A stretch of 64,000 bases of DNA from Hoeflea_A sp965228785 (GCA_965228785.1 CBDDIF010000002.1:2170001-2234000), one strand, 5' to 3'. Counted from the stretch's first letter, positions 1 through 8,820 are shown. Program-made: numbers and translations. Notes: generated from the letters alone by a model not told the origin.

Positions 1-2
1 CT

Positions 3-938
3 CTACTTGGGACATTGATCACCGGCGTGCTCCCCATGTTCTGGGTCGTTCCGATCTCATCGGCGGTTTCGTGTCTGCTCATAACTACATTCTCCTGGCA
101 AGCCAGGGTTCTGCTGGCCGGTTCGCTGACGATTTATTCAGGCGTTCTCTTGTCATTTGGCTTTTTCGTTCAGCCCGTGTCGCCTCTGCCCACTCCGGCA
201 GCCATCATCCTCTTTCTGTTCAATTTTCAAATCCTGGCCTCTGTGGTCCTTTACACCGGTATTGTGCACCGACTGGTTCAGGTTGCCGAGACACGCCAAC
301 AGGAGGAGTTCGATCGCGCCGAAGGCTTACTGCTGAACATCCTGCCAAGCTCTATTTCTGCTCGATTGAAAAGTGGGGAACGGGTGATCGCCGAAGAACA
401 CGAGGAGGTCTCCATCGTCTTTGCAGACATCGCTGATTTCACTGCATTTTCTGCAAAGCTAAGCCCAACGCAACTCGTCGAAACACTCAACCTTGTGTTT
501 TCCGAGTTTGACAGGATTTCCGACAGGCACGGGGCGGAGAAGATCAAGACCATCGGGGATGCTTACATGGTGGTGGTCGGCGTCCCCGATGCACGGCAAA
601 ACCATGCGGAAGCGGCTGTCGATCTGGCGTGTGAAATGCTGCAAGCGGCAGCCGATGTCAGCCAAAGGACGCATTTCGAAATCAGACTTCGAATTGGCGT
701 AAACTCTGGACCGGTTGTGGCCGGGGTCATCGGTCAACGGAAGTTTGCCTATGATCTGTGGGGCGATGCGGTCAATGTCGCGTCGCGCATGGAAAGCCAC
801 GGCACACCAGGAATGGTTATGATTACCGAAGCAACAGCCGCCTTGCTTTCGGAAAAATACAACGTTGTTCCGCAAGGCATACGCGACGTGAAGGGTAAGG
901 GCATGATGCCAGTATTCAGCGTCGAGACCGCCGCATAA
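3..938 (+). CDS. Class III adenylate cyclase, 5'-truncated by window edge
   Basis: Makes cyclic AMP from ATP at the inner membrane. The reading frame is open to the left edge, so the true start lies outside the window. Counting from the TTG at base 15, hydrophobic segments occupy roughly residues 1-55 and 60-85, and a class III cyclase domain follows from about 128. Metal-binding aspartates are D138 (FADIADF) and D182 (IGDAY). The adenine-selecting pair is K176 and D247 (YDLWGD), and N254 and R258 (NVASR) are the transition-state residues, so every catalytic position is present and adenylate rather than guanylate specificity is expected. The signal sensed by the membrane part is unknown. Family assignment is firm; the N-terminal architecture cannot be judged. 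Confidence 0.93.
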   Translation, partial: LLGTLITGVLPMFWVVPISSAVSCLLITTFSWQARVLLAGSLTIYSGVLLSFGFFVQPVSPLPTPAAIILFLFNFQILASVVLYTGIVHRLVQVAETRQQEEFDRAEGLLLNILPSSISARLKSGERVIAEEHEEVSIVFADIADFTAFSAKLSPTQLVETLNLVFSEFDRISDRHGAEKIKTIGDAYMVVVGVPDARQNHAEAAVDLACEMLQAAADVSQRTHFEIRLRIGVNSGPVVAGVIGQRKFAYDLWGDAVNVASRMESHGTPGMVMITEATAALLSEKYNVVPQGIRDVKGKGMMPVFSVETAA

Positions 939-1112
939 ACTCAAGTGACGGGTTGTGGATTTGCAGTTTCTACAGAGCCTGCTGCAACAATCAGAGAGAA
1001 CTTCATTTCTCCGCCCCAGCCGTGCACTGGCTCCGGCCATCAAATTGACGCGGTGTCGCGTCATTCTCTCCTTGCGACGGGACCCTCACCCCCACCCCAA
1101 GGAGAGGCCATC

Positions 1113-1598
1113 ATGAATATCGATCTGCAGCAACCCCAACCCTTCGACCTTGTCGGCAAGAATATCCTTATCGCCGGCAATGCCGTCGGGTTCGAATCGC
1201 ATCTGACCATTCGTGTCAGCGAAGGGCATGATGAAGTTGTCGGAGCCGCGACGGCAGGCTCCACCTCAATACGACAGTTTCAGGCCAGCATCACCATCCC
1301 TGACGATGTGAGTTTCCAGTTGAACCGGCTGTTCCTGACCGTCACCGATGACAGCGGGGGCGGCGAAGGTCCGATTCCGACAGTCACCGTTCCCATACTC
1401 TTCGGTCCGATGATCCTGGCCGGTTACACCGGGTACTGGGAGCACACGGTGGTTGCCGGCGATACGCTGACCTCGATCGCTCAACGATACTATGAAAACA
1501 ACGACTGGCAGCCGATCCAACAGGCCAACCAGCACGTGGTATCCGATCCGAACCTTATTTTCGTTGGCCAGGTTTTGCGCATTCCGCGCAATTTCTGA
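1113..1598 (+). CDS. Gmad2-like immunoglobulin fold plus LysM domain protein
   Basis: A 161-residue protein of two small modules. Residues about 8-95 resemble the Gmad2 immunoglobulin-like domain (PFDLVGKNILIAGNA near the start), and residues about 112-160 form a LysM peptidoglycan-binding motif (HTVVAGDTLTSIAQRYY, ending GQVLRIPRNF). I chose the ATG at 1113 because AAGGAGAGG lies just upstream; the frame could extend left but has no better start. No signal peptide is visible, so it is either cytosolic or exported by another route. It stands alone, with a strong inverted repeat downstream. A cell-envelope role is inferred from LysM only. Confidence 0.8.
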   Translation: MNIDLQQPQPFDLVGKNILIAGNAVGFESHLTIRVSEGHDEVVGAATAGSTSIRQFQASITIPDDVSFQLNRLFLTVTDDSGGGEGPIPTVTVPILFGPMILAGYTGYWEHTVVAGDTLTSIAQRYYENNDWQPIQQANQHVVSDPNLIFVGQVLRIPRNF

Positions 1599-1628
1599 CA
1601 GCCGCCGACCAGTCTGGTATGCTGTAAG

Positions 1629-1658
1629 AGACGGTCAACGGCCCCTCGTTGACCGTCT
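1629..1658. terminator. Terminator-like inverted repeat, 12-bp arms
   Basis: A perfect inverted repeat (AGACGGTCAACG, 6-base loop GCCCCT, then its complement) sits 31 bases after the LysM gene. There is no T-run after it, so it is either a Rho-assisted or processed 3' end, or a regulatory site. It insulates the LysM gene from the TetR operon. Confidence 0.55.
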
Positions 1659-1674
1659 AAGTGCATCATGATAC

Positions 1675-1700
1675 ATGAAACATGAATCAGTATTCATGTT
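1675..1700. promoter_or_regulatory. Operator for the TetR regulator (autoregulation)
   Basis: Bases 1680-1699 form a perfect palindrome, ACATGAAT-CAGT-ATTCATGT. The 26-base block 1675-1700 matches 26202-26227, upstream of the Liv-type importer, at 21 of 26 positions without a gap. It lies directly before the regulator's start, as expected for a self-repressing TetR protein. It also argues against the ATG at 1675 being the real start, since that codon is inside the site. Confidence 0.7.
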
Positions 1701-1701
1701 G

Positions 1702-2295
1702 ATGATGAACGCACCGACCACACCAAAAACCAGACGCGGCAAGACCAGACGCGAACAGATCCTGAGAGCCGCCGAGCGGGTCATCGGTCAGCGTGGTTTC
1801 GCCGACGCGTCGATCTCTGAAATCACCCGCGAGGCCGGCACCGCCCAGGGTACGTTCTACATCTATTTCTCCAGCAAGGAGGAGATCTTCCGCGAGTTGG
1901 TGCTGGAGATGGGCCAGATGACACGCAAGGTCCTGGCGGAGGCGATCTCGCTGGCGGACGATCGTATGGACGCCGAGCGCATCGGCCTCAAGGCGTTTCT
2001 CGGTTTTGTTGCGGATCATCCCGCCCTTTATCGCATTGTCGAAGAGGCCCGTTTCGTCGACCCACCGGCCTACAAGGATTACTTCACCTCCTTTGCCGAT
2101 GCCTATCGGCGGCAACTCAGCCGCGCAGTCGAAACCGGCAACATCCGGCCTGGCGACGCTGAGGTGCGCGCCTGGGCTTTGATGGGCATGGCCAAGACCC
2201 TGGGGGAGCGTTATGTGCTGTGGGGCAGCGCGGAGGACCTCGATCGCATTGCCGATGACGCCATCGACATGATCCGCAACGGGCTCGAACCGTGA
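1702..2295 (+). CDS. TetR/AcrR family transcriptional repressor
   Basis: DNA-binding repressor that leads the acyl-CoA operon. The N-terminal helix-turn-helix is typical (REQILRAAERVIGQRGFAD, then ISEITREAGTAQGTFYIYF), followed by an all-helical ligand domain. I place the start at 1702 (or 1705) because the upstream ATG at 1675 falls inside the palindromic operator. The stop overlaps the GTG start of the enoyl-CoA hydratase, so they are co-transcribed. The ligand is probably an acyl-CoA or organic acid from the encoded pathway; this is inference from context. The shared operator suggests it also controls the importer at 21-26 kb. Confidence 0.88.
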   Translation: MMNAPTTPKTRRGKTRREQILRAAERVIGQRGFADASISEITREAGTAQGTFYIYFSSKEEIFRELVLEMGQMTRKVLAEAISLADDRMDAERIGLKAFLGFVADHPALYRIVEEARFVDPPAYKDYFTSFADAYRRQLSRAVETGNIRPGDAEVRAWALMGMAKTLGERYVLWGSAEDLDRIADDAIDMIRNGLEP

Positions 2296-3113
2296 GCACG
2301 GTCCGTTACCAGGAACAGCGACTTGTGTTCGGTGGACGCGTTGCCTTAGTAACGCTCGCGGCTCCGGCACGGTGCAACAGCCTTGAGCCTCACATCCTCA
2401 CCGAATTGACTCATGCGTTGGACCAGGCGTGTCAGGCAGGTGCCACCTTCGTCATCTTGCAGGCCGAGGGCCGGCATTTTTCGACCGGTGGAGATGTCGC
2501 TGCGTTCCAGGCCGCCGTGCAATCCGGAAACGAAGAAACCTTCAGCGACGACGTGGTTGGTTTGCTTCAGGACATCATTCGCCGCCTGCTCACCCTGCCG
2601 GCGATCATGGTTACAGCGGCTCAAGGGGCCATCACCGGTGGGTCTGCCGGGCTGGTTTTTGCCTCGGACATGGTGTTGCTCTCCGAAGACGCGTTCATCC
2701 AGCCTTATTTCGCCGAGGTCGGGTTTTCACCGGATGGCGGCTGGACGGCGCTATTGCCGGACAAGATTGGCGCCGGGCGTGCACTCCAAATCCAGTTGGC
2801 AAACGAACGACTTTCTGCAGAGCAGGCGTTGCGCCTGGGATTGGCTCATCGCATCTTACCCAATGAAGACCTGGCCGATGCGGCGATGTCGCTGGTTGAG
2901 CGACTTTCACAGCAGCACGTTGCCAGCGGCATGCTGGCGAGCAAACGCCTGGTCTGGGACGCGGACCGGCTTTCGGCGATCGACGCCCGGCTGAGTGCCG
3001 AACTGGCTTCCTTCAAACGTGAGATCACGGCACCAGAAACTCATGCCGGAATGCGCCGCTTTCTTGATCAACTGGCAGGCGCAAACGACAACCGGAACCG
3101 GATCGATGTTTGA
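2292..3113 (+). CDS. Enoyl-CoA hydratase/isomerase (crotonase family)
   Basis: A 273-residue crotonase-fold protein that should act on a CoA thioester. Visible features are the oxyanion-hole segment HFSTGGDVAAF near residue 62 and the second one, TAAQGAITGGSAGLVFASD, near 107-125. The catalytic glutamate positions of true hydratases are not clearly present: the second segment reads FAEVGFSPDGGWT. Isomerase, hydrolase or another crotonase activity is therefore possible. It starts with GTG overlapping the TetR stop and overlaps the acyl-CoA ligase by 8 bases, placing it second in a tightly packed operon. Confidence 0.86.
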   Translation: MSTVRYQEQRLVFGGRVALVTLAAPARCNSLEPHILTELTHALDQACQAGATFVILQAEGRHFSTGGDVAAFQAAVQSGNEETFSDDVVGLLQDIIRRLLTLPAIMVTAAQGAITGGSAGLVFASDMVLLSEDAFIQPYFAEVGFSPDGGWTALLPDKIGAGRALQIQLANERLSAEQALRLGLAHRILPNEDLADAAMSLVERLSQQHVASGMLASKRLVWDADRLSAIDARLSAELASFKREITAPETHAGMRRFLDQLAGANDNRNRIDV

Positions 3114-4608
3114 CACCCTGCCCGATATGGCAGCCAAACGCGCCGAACTGACACCCGATCGCATTGCATTTATTGATGGCGAAACGGATCGTCGCTGGAG
3201 CTTTGCGGGCATCGATGATGCGGTGAGTCAGGTCGCTACGGGGTTGACCGGTCTTGGCCTGCAATCTGGCGACCGACTGGCAGTGCTCACTCTTAATCGG
3301 GTCGAATTTTTCGTCGCTTTGCTGGCCTGTCAGCGCGGCGGTTTCGTCATGGCGCCCCTCAACTGGCGTCAGCCTGTGCCGGAACTGACCGAGGTCCTGT
3401 CCAGTGTCGGCGCATCGGCAGTGCTGTTTGACACACCCAATGCCAAAACGGCGCTGGAACTGGCCACCAATCTGACGCTCCGATCGATTTCGATCGACGC
3501 GGGTTGCGGCGCGGACGCCAGCATCGCAGAGTTGCTGGAGGTTCCCGTCGCGCCGCTGCGCGGCACGCCCGATGCCACCGCTCCCTGGTATCTGCTGTTC
3601 ACCTCGGGTACCACTGGCCTGCCCAAGGCGGTAATCCAAACTGCGCGCATGTGCTGGGCCAACACGCTGAATGTCGCCCAGGCCATCGATCTCACTTCGG
3701 ATGACACCAGCGTCAATTTCCTGCCGCTGTTCCACACGGCAGGCATCAATCTCTACACACTGCCGCTGTTCCTTCATGGCGGCACCTCGACCGTGCTACC
3801 CAAGTTCGAGGTGGAGGATATCTTCGCACTTGTGAGTGATGGGGCGGTATCACAGTTTTTCGGGGTTCCCGCCATCTACCAGGCGCTCAGCCTGCACCCG
3901 GACGTCGACACGGTCGACTGGAGCCGCCTACGCTGCGCCTGTGGCGGCGCGCCTTTGCCGGAAAGCCAAATCCGGTTCTTTGCCGAACGGGGTCTGAAGA
4001 TCTGCAATGGTTTCGGCATGACGGAGACCGGCCCGACCGCCTTCCTCAATGATGAAGCGGCAGCAGCCAGCAAGATCGGTTCGGTCGGAAAGGCACAAAT
4101 GCTGACTGAGGCGCGCATCGACGGAGTGCCAGACGGCAAGCCTGGCGAAGGCGAATTGCTGTTGCGGGGTCCCGCGATTACACCCGGCTATTTCAACAAT
4201 GACGACGCCACGCGGAAGGCTTTCGACCAAGAGGGGTGGCTCAGAACCGGTGACATCGCTCGGCGAGACGCGGACGGCTACCACTACATCGTCGATCGCA
4301 TCAAGGACATGTACATTTCAGGCGGCGAGAACGTCTATCCGGCCGAGGTCGAACGGGTGCTGCACAGCCATCCCGCCATCCTCGAGGCCGCTGTCATTGG
4401 CATTGCCGATGACCGGTGGGGTGAAGTGGGTGCCGCTTTCCTGATGGCCCGCCCTGGAGAAGCGATCGAGATCGACACGATTACAACGTGGTGCCGAGAA
4501 CGCCTCGCCGCCTACAAGGTGCCGAAGAGCTTCCATCTTGAGGAGGATTTTCCGCGCACCGCCGCCGGAAAGGTTCGCAAGCCTCTGTTGAGGAGCCGTT
4601 TTCAATGA
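3106..4608 (+). CDS. AMP-forming acyl-CoA synthetase (ANL superfamily)
   Basis: Activates a carboxylic acid to its CoA ester through an acyl-adenylate. The 500-residue length is normal. Motifs in order: the phosphate-binding loop LLFTSGTTGLPKA (near 165), GFGMTETGP (near 302), the hinge TGDIARRDADGYHYIVDR, ISGGENVYPAEVE, and the C-terminal catalytic lysine in PRTAAGKVRK. The ATG at 3106 gives an N-terminus (MFDTLPDMAAKRAELTPD) that fits the family and overlaps the preceding gene by 8 bases. The substrate is not deducible; together with the two hydratases it suggests ring or side-chain beta-oxidation of an organic acid. Confidence 0.92.
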   Translation: MFDTLPDMAAKRAELTPDRIAFIDGETDRRWSFAGIDDAVSQVATGLTGLGLQSGDRLAVLTLNRVEFFVALLACQRGGFVMAPLNWRQPVPELTEVLSSVGASAVLFDTPNAKTALELATNLTLRSISIDAGCGADASIAELLEVPVAPLRGTPDATAPWYLLFTSGTTGLPKAVIQTARMCWANTLNVAQAIDLTSDDTSVNFLPLFHTAGINLYTLPLFLHGGTSTVLPKFEVEDIFALVSDGAVSQFFGVPAIYQALSLHPDVDTVDWSRLRCACGGAPLPESQIRFFAERGLKICNGFGMTETGPTAFLNDEAAAASKIGSVGKAQMLTEARIDGVPDGKPGEGELLLRGPAITPGYFNNDDATRKAFDQEGWLRTGDIARRDADGYHYIVDRIKDMYISGGENVYPAEVERVLHSHPAILEAAVIGIADDRWGEVGAAFLMARPGEAIEIDTITTWCRERLAAYKVPKSFHLEEDFPRTAAGKVRKPLLRSRFQ

Positions 4609-4961
4609 GCGACGCAGTCCACCAGGAATGGGTGCCGACCCAGGCCGAATTCGATCTGTTTGCCGAAATCAGCGGTGACGATAATCCGATCCACGTCGAT
4701 CCGGACTTCTCTGCTCGAACCCGCTTCGGTCGCACCGTGTCGCACGGCATGCTGATCTATTCGAAACTGTGGAACCTGCTTCGCGCCACCTGGCCGAACG
4801 AACGGCATCAGGGTCAGTCGATGATGTTTCCAAACCCATGCTTCGTCGGCGACCGGGTGCGGCTGTCGGTTGAGCCGGCTGGCGACGGCCGTTTTGCCAT
4901 TGAGGCCGTTCGGCTTTCGGACGAGGCCGTGTTGCTGACCGGGGAGACGGAAACCGCGTGA
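4605..4961 (+). CDS. MaoC-like hot-dog dehydratase, subunit 1
   Basis: A 118-residue single hot-dog domain with the (R)-hydratase motif: SGDDNPIHVDPDFSARTRFG followed by TVSHGMLIYSKLW. The Asp/His of DxNPIH and the glycine of SHG are present, so hydration of an enoyl-CoA is plausible. Its ATGA start overlaps the ligase stop and its own stop overlaps the next gene, which is a second hot-dog protein. The two probably form a heteromeric hydratase. Confidence 0.85.
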   Translation: MSDAVHQEWVPTQAEFDLFAEISGDDNPIHVDPDFSARTRFGRTVSHGMLIYSKLWNLLRATWPNERHQGQSMMFPNPCFVGDRVRLSVEPAGDGRFAIEAVRLSDEAVLLTGETETA

Positions 4962-5317
4962 TGGAAGTCGGGCAATTTGCCGAAATCGAACGCCAATATT
5001 CAGGCTCGGACATGACGAGCTACGCCGAATTGGGCATCGACACGGATGCTGATACGGTGCCGGAACCACTGATCGCAGCACTGTTTTCCTACCTGCTCGG
5101 CGTGCGCCTGCCCGGCCCCGGAACAAACTACCTGAAACAGGAATTGCGCTTCCTGGCTGCCGCTCCGCTGGACGAAACGCTGACCGCGCGGGTTGAAATC
5201 ACGCGTTTGCGGCCAGACAAGCACCTGGTTGATCTGTGGTCGACTTGCCGCCGCCCGGACGGCACGCTGATTTGCGAAGGTCGAAGCCTGGTGCTTGCCA
5301 AAGATGTCGGGGCCTGA
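4961..5317 (+). CDS. Hot-dog fold partner protein, MaoC-related
   Basis: A 118-residue hot-dog protein without the catalytic DxxxxH motif of its neighbour. It retains the fold pattern (TYLKQELRF-like strand, then TARVEITRLRPDKHLVDLWSTC). Pairing of a catalytic and a non-catalytic hot-dog subunit is known for MaoC-type hydratases, and I infer that here. The start is the ATG in TGATG overlapping the upstream stop; a GTG three bases earlier is also possible. Confidence 0.72.
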   Translation: MEVGQFAEIERQYSGSDMTSYAELGIDTDADTVPEPLIAALFSYLLGVRLPGPGTNYLKQELRFLAAAPLDETLTARVEITRLRPDKHLVDLWSTCRRPDGTLICEGRSLVLAKDVGA

Positions 5318-5329
5318 GAAGGTCTGATC

Positions 5330-6031
5330 ATGACCGACTACAGATTGCACTATTGGCCGTTGCCGTTTCGCGGCGAATTCGTTCGCGCCGTTCTTGCCCA
5401 TGTCGGCGCTGAATGGCAGGAGGTGACCGCCGAGGACATCATTGCGGAAAAGAGCAAGGACCCAGCGGATCAGCTTATCCCGCACATGGGACCGCCGGTT
5501 CTGACGGACCTCGCAAACGGTATGTCGATATCACAGTTGCCGGCGATCCTGACCTATCTGGGGCGCAAGCACGGATTGACCAGCGACAATCCCATCCGCG
5601 AGGCTCTCACCGGAAAGATCGTGGCGGACGCCAATGACGTGCTGTACGAAATGACCCTCTACAACGGCGCGCAGATGTGGACCCCTGAAAGCTGGGAAGC
5701 CTACCAACCCCGCCTCAAGCGCTGGATGGGCCTGTTCGAGGAAATCGGGCGCCGTCACCATCTGACGTCGGAGTCCGGGTACATTCTTGGCACCGAAGCC
5801 CCCGATATCGCCGATCTGGTGACCGCGATCTTGTGGGGCACGATGACCGCCAAGCTGCCACAGCTACGGCCGATGCTCGACAACGAAGCACCGGCTATAG
5901 CCGGCTTGACCGACCGCATTTCCGCCAGGCCGGAACAGGCAGAGCTGCGCTCCCGCAGCGACCAAGCCTACGGCAATGGCTGGTGCAGCGGTCAGATCGA
6001 GGCCTCGCTTCGGGCCGTGGTCGAGGCCTGA
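5330..6031 (+). CDS. Glutathione S-transferase-like protein
   Basis: A 233-residue protein with an N-terminal thioredoxin-like half (YRLHYWPLPFRGEFVRAVLAHVG, then the GPPVLTDLANGMSISQLPAILTYLG segment that binds the glutathione glutamyl group) and an all-helical C-terminal half ending in a conserved APDIADLVTAILWG helix. The GST family uses glutathione in conjugation, isomerisation or ring-cleavage steps. Lying 12 bases after the hot-dog gene, it is the last gene of the acyl-CoA operon. A glutathione-dependent step in the pathway is therefore possible. Its substrate is unknown. Confidence 0.82.
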   Translation: MTDYRLHYWPLPFRGEFVRAVLAHVGAEWQEVTAEDIIAEKSKDPADQLIPHMGPPVLTDLANGMSISQLPAILTYLGRKHGLTSDNPIREALTGKIVADANDVLYEMTLYNGAQMWTPESWEAYQPRLKRWMGLFEEIGRRHHLTSESGYILGTEAPDIADLVTAILWGTMTAKLPQLRPMLDNEAPAIAGLTDRISARPEQAELRSRSDQAYGNGWCSGQIEASLRAVVEA

Positions 6032-6043
6032 CCGGGACGGCGG

Positions 6044-6760
6044 TCAGTAGTTGTTGGCAAAAATTGCTCCGCCGATCTCACGGTAGAGTTTCATTTCCAT
6101 CGCCTTGGCAAAGTCTTCGAAACCTTCCGCGGTGATGACAAATGCACTTGGTCCGCCGATGAGATGGCGGCGGTAGTAGTCGGTGATCGGCAGATCGTCT
6201 TCTTCGATCGCCAATCCGTTGATCACGATGCCGTTGGCCAAAAGCACGCGCCGCGTCTCCTTTAGCCGAGGCGGATCGTCAGAGACGCCGTTACCGGAGA
6301 CATCGATCACCCGCCTGCGGGCCTCTCCCGGTGCTGCGTCCAGGGTTTTTGCGGCGAATTCCAGTCCGGCGTGGATCATTGTTCCACCGCCGGGCAAGCG
6401 ACGCGGCATGGCCTCAACGACATCAGCATAGGCGGTGGCATGATTTCTGGTGCGCAACACCACCCAGTCCAGTGCAAGCGCCTGACGGGTGACACTGGAC
6501 CATTGGACAATCGCAATTGCCACGCCGCCCGGTGCGTCGTCGATGGCGGCGGCCACAAGATCCGACCGAAGCGCATAGGCCGTGCCGCGGCGCTGCAAAT
6601 CGAATTCCACATCGTTGACGCTGGCCGACGCATCGAACGCGAGGACCAGATGCAACTCCATGAGCTCGTCGGCGAAAGCCAAGGGCGACTGCAGGCACCA
6701 GATGATGACCATGACAAACCGCAGGCTTCGGATCGGTGGAGCTACGTGAATTCGGTCCAT
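6044..6760 (-). CDS. DUF1194 von Willebrand factor A-like secreted protein
   Basis: A 238-residue protein with an N-terminal hydrophobic export signal (FVMVIIWCLQSPLAFA, about residues 17-32) followed by a vWA-like fold. The metal-ion adhesion site is visible: FDASASVN (the DxSxS motif), a threonine later in GGGTMIHAG, and DVSGNGVSDD. This is the DUF1194 family, common in Alphaproteobacteria, with no established function; a role in metal-dependent protein binding in the periplasm is inferred from the fold. It converges with the GST gene and is monocistronic. Confidence 0.82.
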   Translation of the reverse strand: MDRIHVAPPIRSLRFVMVIIWCLQSPLAFADELMELHLVLAFDASASVNDVEFDLQRRGTAYALRSDLVAAAIDDAPGGVAIAIVQWSSVTRQALALDWVVLRTRNHATAYADVVEAMPRRLPGGGTMIHAGLEFAAKTLDAAPGEARRRVIDVSGNGVSDDPPRLKETRRVLLANGIVINGLAIEEDDLPITDYYRRHLIGGPSAFVITAEGFEDFAKAMEMKLYREIGGAIFANNY

Positions 6761-6967
6761 GGTTCTAACCTGTCAATCGCATGACACCGACATTTAGGCT
6801 CCTAAACCTGGGTCGCCACCCTATTCCCTAACTGAAGGTCCGGTACAACCGTGTCAGCAGTGTTCCAAATGGGCTATCGATCCAGTGCCTGATTTTTACT
6901 TTAGACCGTCCCGAATTCTTGCAAATGCCAATCCGCACACCAAAATCGGACAAAGAGGGTCGGCACG

Positions 6968-7714
6968 ATGACAGAATACGATATCAACACGGATACCTAT
7001 CTGAATGCCAAGGACCTATCCCAGGACGAAGGGCGGGCGATCTTCGGCACTCACACATTGCTTGAGACCATCGGAGATCCGTCCGGCAAGACGGTGATCG
7101 ACATGTGTTGCGGCGATGGCCGCCTTGGCTGGCTCTTGCTGAAAATGGGTGCGGAGTCCGTTACGGGCGTCGATGTCTCTGCCGAAATGCTGGCACATGC
7201 CGAATTGAAGCGCAAAACGCTGCCGCCGGAAGAGCAGCAAAAGGTACGTTTCCAACAGGCCGATCTGAGCAATACGGACCTCATCCTGCCACCAGCGGAC
7301 CTGATTTGCGGGCTTTACGTGCTTCACTATGCTGACTCGCCGGAGGCCATTGGCGGTATGGGCCGTTTTATTGCGCGCAACCTGAAGGAGGACGGCCTCT
7401 GCGCCGTGGTGACACTCAATCCGGATGTCGATCCTAATGCCGACAATAAGGCGGCGCAGGCCGAGGAAGGCTATTCCATCGATTTCACCAGTGGCCCGGA
7501 AAGCACGCTTCATATCGGCGATTTCAGCTGCACCATCTGGCGCTGGAGCCGTGCTGTTCTGGAAAGGGAACTTTCAAACGCCGGGCTGTGCGATTTCACA
7601 TGGGAACCGATGGAGGCGCCAGCGGATCGCCCGGATCTGTATGCCCGCTATTCGGAATGGAAAAAGAACCCGCAATGCGTGGTCTTTTCGGCGCGCAAGG
7701 CTTCTGATCGATAA
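6968..7714 (+). CDS. SAM-dependent class I methyltransferase
   Basis: A 248-residue Rossmann-fold methyltransferase. The SAM-binding motif I is VIDMCCGDGRLG (near residue 44), followed by VTGVDVSAEMLAHAE (motif II acidic residue) and QQADLSNTDL. The acceptor is not predictable. Upstream is a 200-base spacer with a small palindrome TTTAGG-CT-CCTAAA (6793-6806). Immediately downstream lies a broken copy of the C-terminal third of this same protein, so the locus once held two tandem paralogues. Confidence 0.85.
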   Translation: MTEYDINTDTYLNAKDLSQDEGRAIFGTHTLLETIGDPSGKTVIDMCCGDGRLGWLLLKMGAESVTGVDVSAEMLAHAELKRKTLPPEEQQKVRFQQADLSNTDLILPPADLICGLYVLHYADSPEAIGGMGRFIARNLKEDGLCAVVTLNPDVDPNADNKAAQAEEGYSIDFTSGPESTLHIGDFSCTIWRWSRAVLERELSNAGLCDFTWEPMEAPADRPDLYARYSEWKKNPQCVVFSARKASDR

Positions 7715-7725
7715 GCGCATTCCTC

Positions 7726-7973
7726 GCCGAAGAAAGTGTCTTCATAGACTACAAGAGCGAACCGGAGTGCGAAATGCGGATCGGCGAATTCCGCTGTCCC
7801 GGCTGGCGCTGGACCAGAGATGTCCTGGAAACACAGCTGTCGAAGGCCGGGTTGTGCACTTCCGCTGGGAAGGATGCGATCTGCCCGGTGACCGTCCCGA
7901 TCTGCAGGCCCAGTTCTCGGAGTTGCGCAAGAACCCGCAGTGCGTTGTGTTTTCTGCCCGCAGAGCAGCAAAT
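7726..7973 (+). pseudogene. Decayed C-terminal fragment of a second methyltransferase copy
   Basis: Translated in frame 1, bases 7726-7857 give AEESVFIDYKSEPECEMRIG, then EFRCPGWRWTRDVLETQLSKA and GLC. This aligns with AEEGYSIDFTSGPESTLHIG of the intact gene and what follows it. After base 7857 the match continues only in the next frame (HFRWEGCDLPGDRPDLQAQF, ending NPQCVVFSARRAA). One base has apparently been lost next to 7857. The first two thirds of the gene are missing entirely. It has no start codon of its own and should be non-functional. Confidence 0.85.
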
Positions 7974-8001
7974 TCCGTCCACGGCATTATTCCGGCAGCC
8001 T

Positions 8002-8757
8002 TCAGGGGATGCGGATCTGCAGTCCCTCACAGAGCGTATCGAACTCCTCCGGCGGCGGCCGGTCTGTCACCAGATAATCGCCCGGTTTCAGCGACGGTTG
8101 CCGGAAGGCCGGACGACGGTCCAAAGACTGAAACTTGGAGTTATCGACGGCCATGATAGCCCTCGACGCGTTCTCCAGCATGGCGTGAGCAATGTCGACT
8201 TCGCACTGCTCGTGCACCAGGAACCCTTTGTCAGGCTCAACCATGGATGCGGATAGCACGACATAGTCGACCCGCATGCGTTCGATCACATCGAAGGCCG
8301 ATCGGTCGAAGGCGGCGCCGTCATGATCGCGGAGCTGGGTGCCGGCCATGGAGACGTTGTTGCCGGGGATCATCGCCAGCGTGCTTGCCACGAAAGCCGA
8401 ATTCGTCACCACCGACAATTGTTTGCGGTTGCGCAGCGCCTGGGCGACGAAGGCCGAAGTCGAGCCCGTATCGATGGCCACGCTGTCGCCGTCCTGGATG
8501 ATCGCCGCGACGATGCGTGCGATCGTGACCTTGGCTTCGCGATTGAGATTCATCCGCGACAGGAAGGGCGGATCCAACGCCGAGCGATTGGACACCAGTG
8601 CGCCATGGACCTTGCGCAGGTCGCCGCGCTCGACCAGAGGCCGGCATATTCTGCGTATGGTCTGGTCGGACACGCCGAGAATCCGCGACAGCTCGAGCAC
8701 ACTCACCGTGCCGCGCATATCGACCGTTTGCAGAAGCTGTGATTCGTATTTCGACAT
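8002..8757 (-). CDS. DeoR-family transcriptional regulator
   Basis: A 251-residue regulator with an N-terminal DeoR helix-turn-helix (VSVLELSRILGVSDQTIRR, about 17-36) and a DeoRC sugar-phosphate-sensing domain. The DeoRC part shows DSVAIDTGSTSAFVAQAL near residue 95 and VDYVVLSASMV later. DeoR effectors are usually phosphorylated small molecules, which fits the kinase genes nearby. It is divergent from the first flavoenzyme gene. The spacer holds two oppositely oriented copies of a T-rich motif that recurs before the importer operon at 13.1 kb, so it probably controls itself, the flavoenzyme-kinase pair and the importer. Confidence 0.88.
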   Translation of the reverse strand: MSKYESQLLQTVDMRGTVSVLELSRILGVSDQTIRRICRPLVERGDLRKVHGALVSNRSALDPPFLSRMNLNREAKVTIARIVAAIIQDGDSVAIDTGSTSAFVAQALRNRKQLSVVTNSAFVASTLAMIPGNNVSMAGTQLRDHDGAAFDRSAFDVIERMRVDYVVLSASMVEPDKGFLVHEQCEVDIAHAMLENASRAIMAVDNSKFQSLDRRPAFRQPSLKPGDYLVTDRPPPEEFDTLCEGLQIRIP

Positions 8758-8820
8758 CAGATTTCTCAGGCGCCTGATTGGATGATCACAGCCGATTTGA
8801 CAATATTATTCCTCGCCAAA

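Noticed and set aside
1675..1701. Start of the TetR gene at ATG 1675
   Set aside because: That ATG lies inside the palindromic operator, which recurs at 26.2 kb where it is not coding; the later ATG at 1702 or 1705 still gives a complete TetR domain.
7425..8156. A 243-codon plus-strand frame covering the methyltransferase tail and beyond
   Set aside because: It overlaps the intact methyltransferase in another frame and only its middle part has meaning, as the second half of the decayed methyltransferase copy.
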